Positions 26,879 through 35,848 of a stretch of DNA of 64,000 nt are shown piece after piece (position 1 is the stretch's first letter; each line of letters begins with the position of its first letter). The notes under the pieces were generated by a model, which worked only from the letters and a program-made list of their open reading frames with translations, was not told where the DNA came from and searched no databases. The translations under genes and the position numbers were made by a program. This stretch comes from JALONH01 sp046329235 (GTDB lineage Bacteria > Bacteroidota > Bacteroidia > Cytophagales > Cytophagaceae), in the NCBI GenBank assembly GCA_046329235.1, contig JAXLVA010000001.1, positions 3,334,355 to 3,398,354 of the forward strand. The letters run 5' to 3'.

Positions 26879-27726
26879 TCAAAGAATGGCTTGATACTTA
26901 TAAACCTGCTAATAAAGAAGAAGCTCTACAAGCTTTACGTGAAATTATGCAGGAGATAGCACTTGCCGGATTACAGCGTTCGGGCTTTTTTGAAAAGGCC
27001 GCCTTTTATGGTGGTACAGCCTTGCGTATTTTCTATGGTTTGGACAGGTATTCAGAAGATTTAGATTTTTCTCTTTTAGAAAAAAATAAAGAATTTTCTA
27101 TGGATCCGTACTTAGAGGCAATAGTACTTGAATTTAATGCTTTAGGAATGGAGGTATCGGTAAAGGAAAAGGTGAAATCTAATTCAAGCACTGTTGAATC
27201 TGCTTTTTTAAAATCAGAAACGATATGGAAAGAATTAGTATTAGAAGATGTAGTACCACAAAACGGATTAAATCAAAAGGCGAATATTAAAATCAAATTA
27301 GAAGTGGATACCCAACCTCCTTTAGGTTTTGATACCGAAGAAAAACTTTTGTTACGACCGTTTTCTTTTTATGTGAAGTGTTTGACTATCTCTGATTTGT
27401 TTGCAGGTAAAATGCATGCCTTGTTATTTCGTAAATGGAAAAATAATGTCAAAGGTCGCGACTGGTATGATTTGGAATGGTATATAAAGAAGGGTATACC
27501 GGTGAATCTGAAGCATTTTGCTTTGAGAGCTATGGATAGTGGCGATTGGGGGAGCAGCTCCATTACGGAAAATGAACTAAAAGAATTATTGAAATCAAAA
27601 ATAGAAGAGGTGGAAATGAACCGAATTAAGGTAGACATTAGTCGTTTTATTCCTAATCCTAAGGTATTGGATATTTGGTCGACTCATTATTTCCATGATT
27701 TAATTCATCAGTTGAAATGTATATAA
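26875..27726 (+). CDS. AbiEii-type nucleotidyltransferase toxin
   Basis: The 283-residue protein belongs to the AbiEii/AbiGii toxin family of the DNA polymerase beta nucleotidyltransferase fold. The motif FYGGTALRIFYG (GG[ST]xxR) followed by SEDLDFSLL (DxDFS) gives the catalytic acidic residues. Further family blocks are LTISDLFAGKMHALLFR and KGRDWYDLEWY. Characterised relatives (MenT/AbiEii) are NTP-transferases. It is intact and overlaps its antitoxin gene. Confidence 0.93.
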   Translation: MIKEWLDTYKPANKEEALQALREIMQEIALAGLQRSGFFEKAAFYGGTALRIFYGLDRYSEDLDFSLLEKNKEFSMDPYLEAIVLEFNALGMEVSVKEKVKSNSSTVESAFLKSETIWKELVLEDVVPQNGLNQKANIKIKLEVDTQPPLGFDTEEKLLLRPFSFYVKCLTISDLFAGKMHALLFRKWKNNVKGRDWYDLEWYIKKGIPVNLKHFALRAMDSGDWGSSSITENELKELLKSKIEEVEMNRIKVDISRFIPNPKVLDIWSTHYFHDLIHQLKCI

Positions 27727-27733
27727 AATTCTT

Positions 27734-27875
27734 CCTAGCACTGGTTGGTGTTCCAACTACTCTCGCCCGTATTGTGTGTGTGTCGTCCTGAAATACTCCC
27801 CCGCCCTTGTCAGAGTTTAGCGGCGCACAAACCAATAAAATATCATAGAAAAACAATTGCCGCGTCTCCAACACG
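27734..27875 (+). repeat. Repeat A variant (longer, hybrid)
   Basis: It starts like repeat A (AGCACTGGTTGGTGTTCC) and ends in GCCGCGTCTCCAACACG, but its middle contains a CCCGCCCTTGTCAGAGTTTAGCGGCG block like the palindrome at 52349-52418. This looks like a hybrid of two subfamilies. It follows the AbiEii gene by 8 bases; no other gene was seen between 27727 and 28032. Confidence 0.65.
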
Positions 27876-28032
27876 TGTTTAAAACTGTCTGAACGTTGAT
27901 TCTTTTGATTAAATGATTTTTATGAGTTAGGCTAACTTTTATTGACAACACAGGAGCATGAGGATAACCCGCTTAACTTTTAACTTCTTTCAATTATGCG
28001 TATATTTAGGGCGTATTTTTATATGAATAGTT

Positions 28033-28964
28033 ATGAATGAATTACGTTCTATCTTTTGTGTTTGGTTGTTATTTACAACTTTCTTACTTCAAGGTCAAGT
28101 AGGTATTAATACTACTAATCCAGACCCGAGTGCGGCATTAGATGTGCAGTCTTCCAATCAGGGCTTGTTATTACCACGTATTCCTACAGCTGCCTGAATA
28201 GCCATGACCAATATGGCGAACTCCTTGTTAGTATATGATGCCGATATGCAGATGTATTTTTATTACCAAGCAGCTGATAATACATGGTATTCATTAAATG
28301 CGTGGTCGAGTAAAGTGACGGTCAGTGGAGGAAATGTAGATACGACCACCTACACCTATAGTAAGGTGGGCATAGGTACTAATAATCCAAGTCAGGCCTT
28401 AACTGTGGCTGGCAATGCACAAGTGAGTGGGAGTGTAAATGCTACTTCCGTTACATCCAATAGCATGAATGCAACAACCATAACTGCTGGTAGGGTTTAC
28501 GGAGAAGGCGCCGTTCCGGTAGGGGCTATTTGATGTGGTCAGGTGTACCCACAGCTTTACCGGTAGGATGGGCATTATGTGACGGACAAGGAGGTAGACC
28601 AGATTTAAGAGGTAGATTTGTAGTTGGGTATGATGTAAGTTCATTAGTATATAATGTTGTTGGGAATAATGGAGGTACTAGTAGTTTTATTGTACAACCT
28701 CAAAATTTACCTGTTACTTGTCCTTGGTCTTTAAATGATCCGGGTCATCAACATTCGTACACTGATAGATATGTAGTTTCTACATCCTTGTCTACAGGAA
28801 ATAGCAGTAATAATAAGCTTAATTATGAAATATGGGAAACCAAACTAACTACTGAGAGTACAACTGGAATAACTTTTGGCAATAATACTGCTGGAGGTGG
28901 ACAGCCTATCGATAATCGTCCACCTTATTTTGTAATAGCATACATAATAAAAACAACTTATTAA
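28033..28964 (+). pseudogene. Decayed collar-domain protein gene
   Basis: This is a paralogue of the intact 333-residue protein at 39575-40576. It has a signal peptide (MNELRSIFCVWLL), the repeat-like VGINTTNPDPSAALDVQSS region and the tail-collar segment GWALCDGQGGRPDLRGRFVV, ending in IDNRPPYFVIAYIIK. Two lesions break it: a TGA at about 28196 where the intact copy has CGC (Arg), and a one-base deletion near 28531 that shifts the frame just before the collar motif. The gene order with the following lipoprotein matches the intact pair at 39575-41849. Confidence 0.88.
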
Positions 28965-29813
28965 TTAAAAATAATCAATCAATATGAAAAGAAGTGTTAT
29001 TCTGTTATTTGTAGGTTTTATTATTGTTTCGTGTGGGAAAAAAGTAAAAGACGAAACAGTGAATCCTTATGCCTACAACTTAACTCAAACTATTAACATT
29101 CCAAATAATGTAGTAGCGATGGCAATATTGTATGATACTAATTCGTTAACAACCAGCACTAATAGACTTTTAGCAATAAAGTCGGATAATACGGTTGATA
29201 CAATTGAGTTTTTTGATGTTTCCGGAACTAATATTTCCAACTTTTTTAATCCTTCTTGTATTGAAAACTTGAATGAAGCATGGATGATCATGGGTGTAGG
29301 GGTAGGAACAAAATTAGCCAATACTACATATTTATATAATAAAGTAACAAATGAAATGATAGCTACCAATGATCAAATTGGAGGTCCTCAAGTTAAAGGC
29401 AATTCTTCTTATCCTCCTTCATCAAATTTTATTGTAAGAAGAGGTTCCAATAGTTATTATATCGCTGTGAATAGATCTAGTTTTGGTTTTTTGAATAAAA
29501 TAAGTTTAACGAGTACTCCTTTCATTGAAAAAATAAATATAGATACAGTTACGTTATATGATTTTATTGTGGATGCAGATAAAAAATTTCTTTTAATGTA
29601 TACTAAAGATGGTTCACCCTTTAAATATGGGATTTATAATAATGATTTTGAACAGATATATTCCAATACTACTATTCAAGGAAATAATTTATTAGACGCA
29701 CAAAATAAATTATTACTTGATTTCAATGGCAATGTTAAAAATCAATTCAACTATGATGGTATTAATGTAACCCTCCCGAAATTAGGACAAGGTAATAATA
29801 GAATAGTTCTAGT

Positions 29814-30638
29814 TTAAATACAATTATTCATTTCAATATATTTTTTAGGAGTAAGTCCATTTAGAGATTCATGAGGTCTATTGTTGTTATAATCTTCCAT
29901 CCACTGTTGAGATAAAGATTGTACTTGTCTTATATCTTCAAACAAATAAGCATCTAGTACTTCTTCTCTAAAGCTTCTATTAAAACGTTCAATAAAGCCA
30001 TTTTGCATAGGTCTGCCCGGTTGGATATACTTCACGTCAATTCCTTTGTTAAAACACCAGTCTTTAAATGTGCCGGAGATAAATTCAGGGCCATTGTCTA
30101 CTCTTATCTGAGTTGGTGACCCTTTCCAATCAACTAATTCATCTAGTATCCTTGTAACTCTTTGCGAAGGCATAGAGCTTGCTGCTTCTATACAAATAGC
30201 TTCTCTATTATAATCATCTATCACATTTAATACTCTTACTTTTCGACCTGTTACTAAGGAGTCGCTCATGAAATCCATTGACCAACTCTTATTGTAAGTC
30301 ATAGGCACTGTTAATGATTCTTTTACTCGTTTAGGGATTCTTCTTTTGGTTTTTCTTCGAATGTTTAGTTTCATTAAGCAGTAAACTCTTCTAACACGCT
30401 TGTAATTCCATCTAAGACCTTCTAGCCTAATCATGTCATAATACTTGTCACAACCACGTGTTGGATACTTAGAAGACAGCTCTGTAAGTTTATCTATGAC
30501 CTCTCTATCGTCTTTTACTGAACGGTAATAGTAAACAGACCTTTGAAGTGATAAAATGTGACAGGCCTTCTTCAAACTTAATTGATGAGCAGACACTATG
30601 TAGTCGACTCCTTCCTTAAGCTGATTGGGCCTTAGAAC
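29814..30638 (-). CDS. IS3-family OrfB integrase, made by -1 frameshift
   Basis: Read from the slippage site, the frame has about 274 residues; an internal ATG would give 260. The HTH_21 part (SAHQLSLKKACHILSLQRS) is followed by a DDE integrase core: Asp in WSMDFMSD, Asp in IRVDNGPEFIS and Glu in GFIERFNRSFREEVLDAY. The C-terminal YNNNRPHESLNGLTPKKY is typical. It appears intact. Confidence 0.93.
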   Translation of the reverse strand, partial: VLRPNQLKEGVDYIVSAHQLSLKKACHILSLQRSVYYYRSVKDDREVIDKLTELSSKYPTRGCDKYYDMIRLEGLRWNYKRVRRVYCLMKLNIRRKTKRRIPKRVKESLTVPMTYNKSWSMDFMSDSLVTGRKVRVLNVIDDYNREAICIEAASSMPSQRVTRILDELVDWKGSPTQIRVDNGPEFISGTFKDWCFNKGIDVKYIQPGRPMQNGFIERFNRSFREEVLDAYLFEDIRQVQSLSQQWMEDYNNNRPHESLNGLTPKKYIEMNNCI

Positions 30639-30898
30639 TTTTTTGTGAGTACATCTTTTAAAATCTTGTGATCTAAGGCTAAATCTGCATACATGGCTTT
30701 TAGCTTACGATTTTCTTCTTCTAGCTCTTTTAATCGCTTGAGTTCGTTGCTTTCCATTCCGCCATACTTCTTTCGCCAGTTATACAACGTTGCCTTATTA
30801 ATGCCTAATTCACGGCATAAATCCTCCGTGCTTTTACCAGATTCATGCTCCTTTAGAGCTTTTATAATCTGTGTTTCACTGTATCTGCTCTTTCTCAT
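30632..30898 (-). CDS. IS3-family OrfA (helix-turn-helix)
   Basis: The 88-residue protein begins MRKSRYSETQIIKALKEHES, with a helix-turn-helix (DLCRELGINKATLYNWRKKYGG) and a leucine-zipper-like helix to the end. It binds the IS ends. The A AAA AAG heptamer at 30638-30644 (minus strand) near its 3' end is the standard -1 frameshift signal that joins it to OrfB. Confidence 0.92.
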   Translation of the reverse strand: MRKSRYSETQIIKALKEHESGKSTEDLCRELGINKATLYNWRKKYGGMESNELKRLKELEEENRKLKAMYADLALDHKILKDVLTKKF

Positions 30899-31385
30899 AG
30901 TCAGTTTAATTTACAAAATTTGTCTAATTTTAAACTGTCCTACTTTCGGGGAGGGTTACAATATAATAATCAATAGTCGAGTTATTTTTGATGATGGTAC
31001 TAACATCACAGATCAATATTTGAGTTCGGGTAATATAAAAGCAATTGATTACTCAGTTTCACTTAAAACAGCCTATGCTGCCGCTGCTACTTCTCTAAAC
31101 TCAACTTCATTAACTAAATTAGTTTTTAATAATAACACTGTAACTCAAACCAGCATAATCAATGATGGAATATATAAAATAGAAGAAATAGAGGTGCTGG
31201 AAGATGGTAGTTTATACTTTTCAGGAAAAAGATTATCCGATGATAAGTTTGTACTGGCTAAATGCTCATCAACTGGAAGTGTTACCATTTTAGGTACTTT
31301 TGACAAAAAGATATTTCACATCGAAAAAACAACCGAATATATTGATCGTTACTATAATTTATAGAAGATAATTTAAATTGGAGAA

Positions 31386-32804
31386 ATGAAAATTACAGAT
31401 AAAACATCCATACTTTTAATCATATTTATTTCCTGTATTATTGCTATTTATCCAATCGTGTATGGTCATTTGCACGATTGGGATGAGGCTAGAAATGGAA
31501 TTAATGCATTAGAAATGCTGGTTAATGGAGATTTTATTAATTTTCATTATAACATGCAACCGGATACATGGAATGTGAAACCTCCATTATTTATTTGGTC
31601 AGTAGTCGCATCTTATAAAATTTTTGGTTTTAATGCCTTTGCGCTTCGTTTCCCTGTATTTATTGCTATGACCGCAAGTTTAATAGTGGGGTATAAATTA
31701 ATACGTCTTTATAAATCAGAAGTATTTTCACTTGGGGTCATTATAGCATTATCTTTATGTAAGGGGATATGGGGAGTACATGTAGGATTAACCGGAGACT
31801 TTGATGCTTTTTTAACTTTATTTTTATTGTTGTTGGTTTATTATATTATTCAATATACCATTACTGATAATAATAAGTACTTAATAATAGCTGCTCTATT
31901 TTGGGGACTAGCCTTTTTAACGAAAGGTACTGCAGCGTTCATTATTCTTCCCGGAATTGTTTTGTTTTTATTGGCACAAAAAGGATGGAGTAAGATATTT
32001 AAAAATCCTTATATCTATATTACTGTTTTTATTGCCTTGTTATTCCCAATTGCATGGATGATAATCAATCAAATTTATGGAATCAAGTTTGAAAATGGAT
32101 ATGTAGGAAGTAAAAGTGCTGTTCAAACAATGTTTTTATATGATACATTTGACCGATTTACTAATTCCACCGAGTTTGGTAGTAATGAAGGTAGTAAAAT
32201 TGAAAGCCTATTATCTATCATTGATATTAGATTGTACTTGGCGGGTTATATTTTTATTATTGCCTTATTAGGTATAATAAGTGTTAGTATGATACATTAT
32301 TTTAAGATTAAAGAAAATCTATTCAAAGACAATCCTTTTTTACAACTTTGTTTGATTATCAGTATTACCACTTTATTGGTATTAACATTAGCTGAAGGTA
32401 CACATCATTGGTATTACGCTCCCTATTATTTGTATTATATTATCATTGCCGGTTTATTCATTGAATGGATTATAGATAGATATCCTAACATAAAGTATAT
32501 TTTACCTATTTTATTTTTATTACAAGATTTTTATTTAGCTAAAGAAACTTTTAAGCTTTATTCTGATGATATGAATACTGTGGTTTCTAGTATAATTCCG
32601 ATGCTAAAAAAGGACGAGGTGGAAGTTTTACTTCCTAATCAAAGTTTATTTTTAAGATTAAAATGGGAAAAGCCTGATTTGATTTATTCAAATTCGATTA
32701 GTAAAAACAAGAACTATATTTTAACTATTGAAAAACAAGAAATTGAAAACTATGAATTGGTGCAGTCAGTAAATAATATTTTTTTCCTTTATAAAAGAAT
32801 ATAA
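31386..32804 (+). CDS. GT39-like membrane glycosyltransferase
   Basis: The 472-residue polytopic protein has about ten membrane segments and an acidic WDEARNG motif in the first periplasmic loop (about residues 33-40). VKPPLFIWSV and LRFPVFIAM follow. This is the pattern of ArnT/PMT-type GT-C enzymes, which transfer sugars from polyprenyl phosphate at the outer face of the inner membrane. The acceptor is unknown. It lies 21 bases after the broken lipoprotein gene; no closely related copy follows the intact lipoprotein at 40581. Confidence 0.85.
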   Translation: MKITDKTSILLIIFISCIIAIYPIVYGHLHDWDEARNGINALEMLVNGDFINFHYNMQPDTWNVKPPLFIWSVVASYKIFGFNAFALRFPVFIAMTASLIVGYKLIRLYKSEVFSLGVIIALSLCKGIWGVHVGLTGDFDAFLTLFLLLLVYYIIQYTITDNNKYLIIAALFWGLAFLTKGTAAFIILPGIVLFLLAQKGWSKIFKNPYIYITVFIALLFPIAWMIINQIYGIKFENGYVGSKSAVQTMFLYDTFDRFTNSTEFGSNEGSKIESLLSIIDIRLYLAGYIFIIALLGIISVSMIHYFKIKENLFKDNPFLQLCLIISITTLLVLTLAEGTHHWYYAPYYLYYIIIAGLFIEWIIDRYPNIKYILPILFLLQDFYLAKETFKLYSDDMNTVVSSIIPMLKKDEVEVLLPNQSLFLRLKWEKPDLIYSNSISKNKNYILTIEKQEIENYELVQSVNNIFFLYKRI

Positions 32805-32805
32805 T

Positions 32806-34299
32806 TTACTTAATCACCATCTCTACTCTTCGGTTAAGTCTTCTTCCTTCTTCTGTATGATTATCTCCTCTAGGTACTGAACTGCCTAGTGCAGCTATTT
32901 CTATACGATTGGCAGCTATTTCATTTTTTACTAAATACTTTTTAACGGCTAAGGCACGCTGCTTGGATAATTCTACAAGTGCTTCTCTGGATCCTACGTT
33001 GTCTGTATGTCCTTCTAACAAGATGTTAACATTAGGATTGCTTTTCATCATCTCTACCATCGCTTCCAATTCCGGTAGGGACTCTGGTAGCAACGTAGCT
33101 TTACTTTGTTCAAATAAAATGGTTTCTAAAGGTATTCGTTCTCCGGATTGAATAGGTGCTAGATATAAAGTTTGAAATATATTTACACTATCTGTTGTTA
33201 TTTTTTGACTCAGCGGAAAATATCCCACACAACTTGCTTGCACCATATAGTCTCCTCCATGCGGTAGTAGATAAAAATATTCTCCGGTGATAGGATTGCT
33301 TTGTGTGGTAATGTTACTACCATCCGGATAAACGGTTTTTATAGTTGCTGATATCGCAGAACTATCTTTACTAGTAAGAACGTTTCCTGAAATATAACTA
33401 CAAGTAGGTGGTGACAAAACCATTGACATATCATAGGCTACTAATCCTTTGTCACGAATCAGATATGCAAATTTATTTTTATTATCTATAGCCCAATAGG
33501 GCTCTGAACTATAGGTATTGATTATGTTTGATAGTGCCATCGGTTTTGACCATTGGGCAGGCTTATCTCCCGTTTTCTGACTATAGTAAATATCGTATTT
33601 GGTAGCTATGTTAAAATAGTTTGTTTTACTGAAGTACATAGTGTTTCCATCCGCACTAATATAGGATAGATGGCAACTTACTAATGAGCTATTCACAGCA
33701 TTGATTTTCTTTGGAGAATCATAGTGTGAGTCATCTATTTTTTTACAAACATAGATTTCATTCTTTTTCTTTTGGGCAAAGGATAGGTATAAATATCTTC
33801 TATCCGGTGAAAAACGGTAATTAGAATAAGTGGAATGAACCAATTTGTTCCAATCTTTTATTTCAATTTGCTGAGGGTTACTCCACCCGGATGCTGTTTT
33901 ATAAATGAATTCAATACCGTTGTTATGTAAGGCTTGATCATTTTGGGCGGTAGGGTCAAAAGTGATGTAATAATATACTTGTCCATCCATACTTACGTCA
34001 ACAATACTACTATGCTTAGGTATGGGAACAATGGTGTATAAAGGCATAGGCGCAGACCACTTTTGACTTGAGTCTACCCATGAAGACACCATCGTAATAT
34101 TATATTGAACTTTCTGGTTTGCAACCAGTGTATCCCAGCGTTGGATCCAAATCAATTGCTTATTATCTCGGGTAATGGTAGGCTGTAAGAATTCTTTTCC
34201 TTTTATATAGGTGGGTATACTTTCTAGTAAAGTTGAATTTGATTGTTGTGCATGAATGCAAAAAGGCAAAAGATATAGGAAAATGATTAATTTATTCAA
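32806..34299 (-). CDS. OmpA-family protein with beta-propeller and carboxypeptidase-regulatory-like domains
   Basis: The 497-residue protein has a signal peptide (ending near residue 17, FCIHAQ). WD40/PD40-like propeller blades cover about residues 30-290 (FSPDRRYLYLSFAQ; ISADGNTMYFSK). A carboxypeptidase-regulatory-like beta-sandwich (YISGNVLTSKDSSAISATI) comes next, then an OmpA_C domain about 385-497 (VNILLEGHTDNVGS; RRLNRRVEMVIK). The order propeller, CRD, OmpA resembles the T9SS component PorE, but the N-terminal TPR region and the lipobox are absent, so it is a relative rather than PorE itself. It diverges from the surface operon beginning at 34436. Confidence 0.85.
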   Translation of the reverse strand: MNKLIIFLYLLPFCIHAQQSNSTLLESIPTYIKGKEFLQPTITRDNKQLIWIQRWDTLVANQKVQYNITMVSSWVDSSQKWSAPMPLYTIVPIPKHSSIVDVSMDGQVYYYITFDPTAQNDQALHNNGIEFIYKTASGWSNPQQIEIKDWNKLVHSTYSNYRFSPDRRYLYLSFAQKKKNEIYVCKKIDDSHYDSPKKINAVNSSLVSCHLSYISADGNTMYFSKTNYFNIATKYDIYYSQKTGDKPAQWSKPMALSNIINTYSSEPYWAIDNKNKFAYLIRDKGLVAYDMSMVLSPPTCSYISGNVLTSKDSSAISATIKTVYPDGSNITTQSNPITGEYFYLLPHGGDYMVQASCVGYFPLSQKITTDSVNIFQTLYLAPIQSGERIPLETILFEQSKATLLPESLPELEAMVEMMKSNPNVNILLEGHTDNVGSREALVELSKQRALAVKKYLVKNEIAANRIEIAALGSSVPRGDNHTEEGRRLNRRVEMVIK

Positions 34300-34398
34300 A
34301 ATTGAAATCGATGATTTGTAAAACTATTAGTGCTCAAATTTAAACAAAAAGCTAGAATTACTAGGTGATACAACCTTTTAACTTTCATGTAATTATGT

Positions 34399-34406
34399 TA
34401 TCTTTG
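34399..34406 (+). promoter_or_regulatory. Bacteroidota -7 element of the surface-protein operon
   Basis: TATCTTTG is an exact TAnnTTTG match, 29 bases before the ATG at 34436, in the gap between divergent genes. Confidence 0.6.
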
Positions 34407-34435
34407 TAGGGTCGTATTTTTAAACACGAGTATCC

Positions 34436-35848
34436 ATGTGGCGATTATTTAAGTCTTTCTTTTTTGTATTCTTGATTCCGATGGGAGGTTATACCCAATC
34501 CGTATGGTATCAAAATTCAGTAGTGACGATAGCTGAAAATACAACCTTGTATGTCAATGGTACTTATCAATTAAATAACACCTTAAATAACGGAGGGACT
34601 ATTAACGTTACGAAGGGCTTACAAAATGACAAAGTTTCTCCGGCGTTTAGCACACCTACCGGAAAAGTCTACATCACGGGAAGCAATCCTGTAACGATAC
34701 AGGGAGATTGGAATTTCCATTATTTGCATATTCAAAAAAGTGCTGATTCTATAAAACTACTTTCCAATATAAGTGTAGATTCTATACTACATTTTGAAAA
34801 CGGTATGTTGAATTTGAATAATCATGTAATTCAATTAGGTAGTACCGGAAGTTTAGAGAATGAATCGAGTGCATCTCGCATAGTACCTTCGAGCGGATAT
34901 GTAGAAGCTACTCGAGTGTTAATGTTTCCAACGATATCAGAAAATATTGCAGGTTTGGGTATTTACGTGGAAGCACCTACACATAACTTCAGCAATACTA
35001 CCATTCGTAGATTTCATCAACCCATACCGGATATTAACAATGGTAGTATTCCTAAAGTATGGGAAGTTCTACCTGCGGTAGCAGGACCGGTAGATGCCGT
35101 AGAAACTAGTTATTTTTTGGAAGAGGCAGTAGGTGATGAAGATCGTTTTCAACAATACGTTCAATCTTCCACTTCCAGCTTTTGGCTTCCTAAAGGCGGT
35201 GTGGTTAATACTAGTTTATATGAGGTAATTAATACTACTTTTGCTCAATTAGTTTCACAGAAAATCACCATTGCAGCTTCCTCTTCGGGCGCATCTTGTT
35301 TGTTAAGTGATCCGAATTATATTGAAGCAGTTTTTTTAGTTCCGTCCAATGCTAATCAGTTAGATACGGTGTATATGTATTCATTGCCACCAGTAGGTGT
35401 TAATGGAATATCTTACAGTTGGAATTTGGGCGATGGGAATACGACCGTTGATGAAGATTTATATCATATCTATACCGTACCGGGCTCATATGATATTACC
35501 TATCAAATATCCAATGGTATTTGCTATGATGTTCAAATAAAAACAATTCAAGTGGAGATTCCTCCTCCCATGCGAACAGCACCGAATGTACTTGGCGGGA
35601 TAGTGCGTAGCATGAACGTGTATCCTAATCCGGTTCCTAATAATTTATATGTAGAATTGGAGTTAGAGCAAAGTCTGGAATCTTCTTTAGTGATTCAGGA
35701 TGCTCGAGGGCATGTCGTTTATAGGGCCCAAAGTATTCAAGATATTTGGAATACCAGTATAGATACTTCAGGATTCCCTGTTGGGTTTTATACGTTGTTT
35801 TTACAAGTAGCCGATAAGAAATTTATTTATAAAATTATTAAAGAGTAA
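34436..35848 (+). CDS. Secreted protein with PKD domain and T9SS type A C-terminal domain
   Basis: The 470-residue protein has a signal peptide (ending near MGGYTQS) and a beta-rich central region. A PKD-like domain lies around residues 320-380 (SYSWNLGDGNTTVDEDLYHIY), and the type A sorting domain from about 400 (MNVYPNPVPNNLYVEL; VGFYTLFLQVADKKFIYKIIK). The YPNP motif and terminal lysine-rich strand are the hallmarks. It should be exported by the type IX system and held at the cell surface. It is the first of six genes with almost no spacing and overlaps the next start by one base (TAATG). Confidence 0.9.
   Translation: MWRLFKSFFFVFLIPMGGYTQSVWYQNSVVTIAENTTLYVNGTYQLNNTLNNGGTINVTKGLQNDKVSPAFSTPTGKVYITGSNPVTIQGDWNFHYLHIQKSADSIKLLSNISVDSILHFENGMLNLNNHVIQLGSTGSLENESSASRIVPSSGYVEATRVLMFPTISENIAGLGIYVEAPTHNFSNTTIRRFHQPIPDINNGSIPKVWEVLPAVAGPVDAVETSYFLEEAVGDEDRFQQYVQSSTSSFWLPKGGVVNTSLYEVINTTFAQLVSQKITIAASSSGASCLLSDPNYIEAVFLVPSNANQLDTVYMYSLPPVGVNGISYSWNLGDGNTTVDEDLYHIYTVPGSYDITYQISNGICYDVQIKTIQVEIPPPMRTAPNVLGGIVRSMNVYPNPVPNNLYVELELEQSLESSLVIQDARGHVVYRAQSIQDIWNTSIDTSGFPVGFYTLFLQVADKKFIYKIIKE

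Larger units (their letters stand above)
29766..30960 (-). mobile_element. IS3-family element (IS407-like), 1195 bp
   Basis: Imperfect terminal inverted repeats begin TGTAACCCTCCC at the left and, reading the right end inward, TGTAACCCTCCCC, continuing to TAGGACA. Two overlapping transposase frames lie on the minus strand with an A6G slippage site. No 3-4 bp target duplication is visible (TTAA on the left, ATAT on the right), consistent with an adjacent deletion in the host gene. Confidence 0.88.
28984..31364 (+). pseudogene. Lipoprotein gene split by an IS3-family element
   Basis: The left part (28984-29765) begins MKRSVILLFVGFIIVSCGKK, a lipoprotein signal with the lipobox cysteine at residue 17. 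The right part (about 30961-31364) continues with FDDGTNITDQYLSSG and ends KTTEYIDRYYNL. Both align with the intact 422-residue lipoprotein at 40581-41849 (KTTEYVNRFEQ). Aligning the halves suggests that about 30-45 codons are missing at the junction and that the frame is not kept, so removing the element alone would not restore the gene. Function unknown; the repeats suggest a beta-propeller-like fold. Confidence 0.8.
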
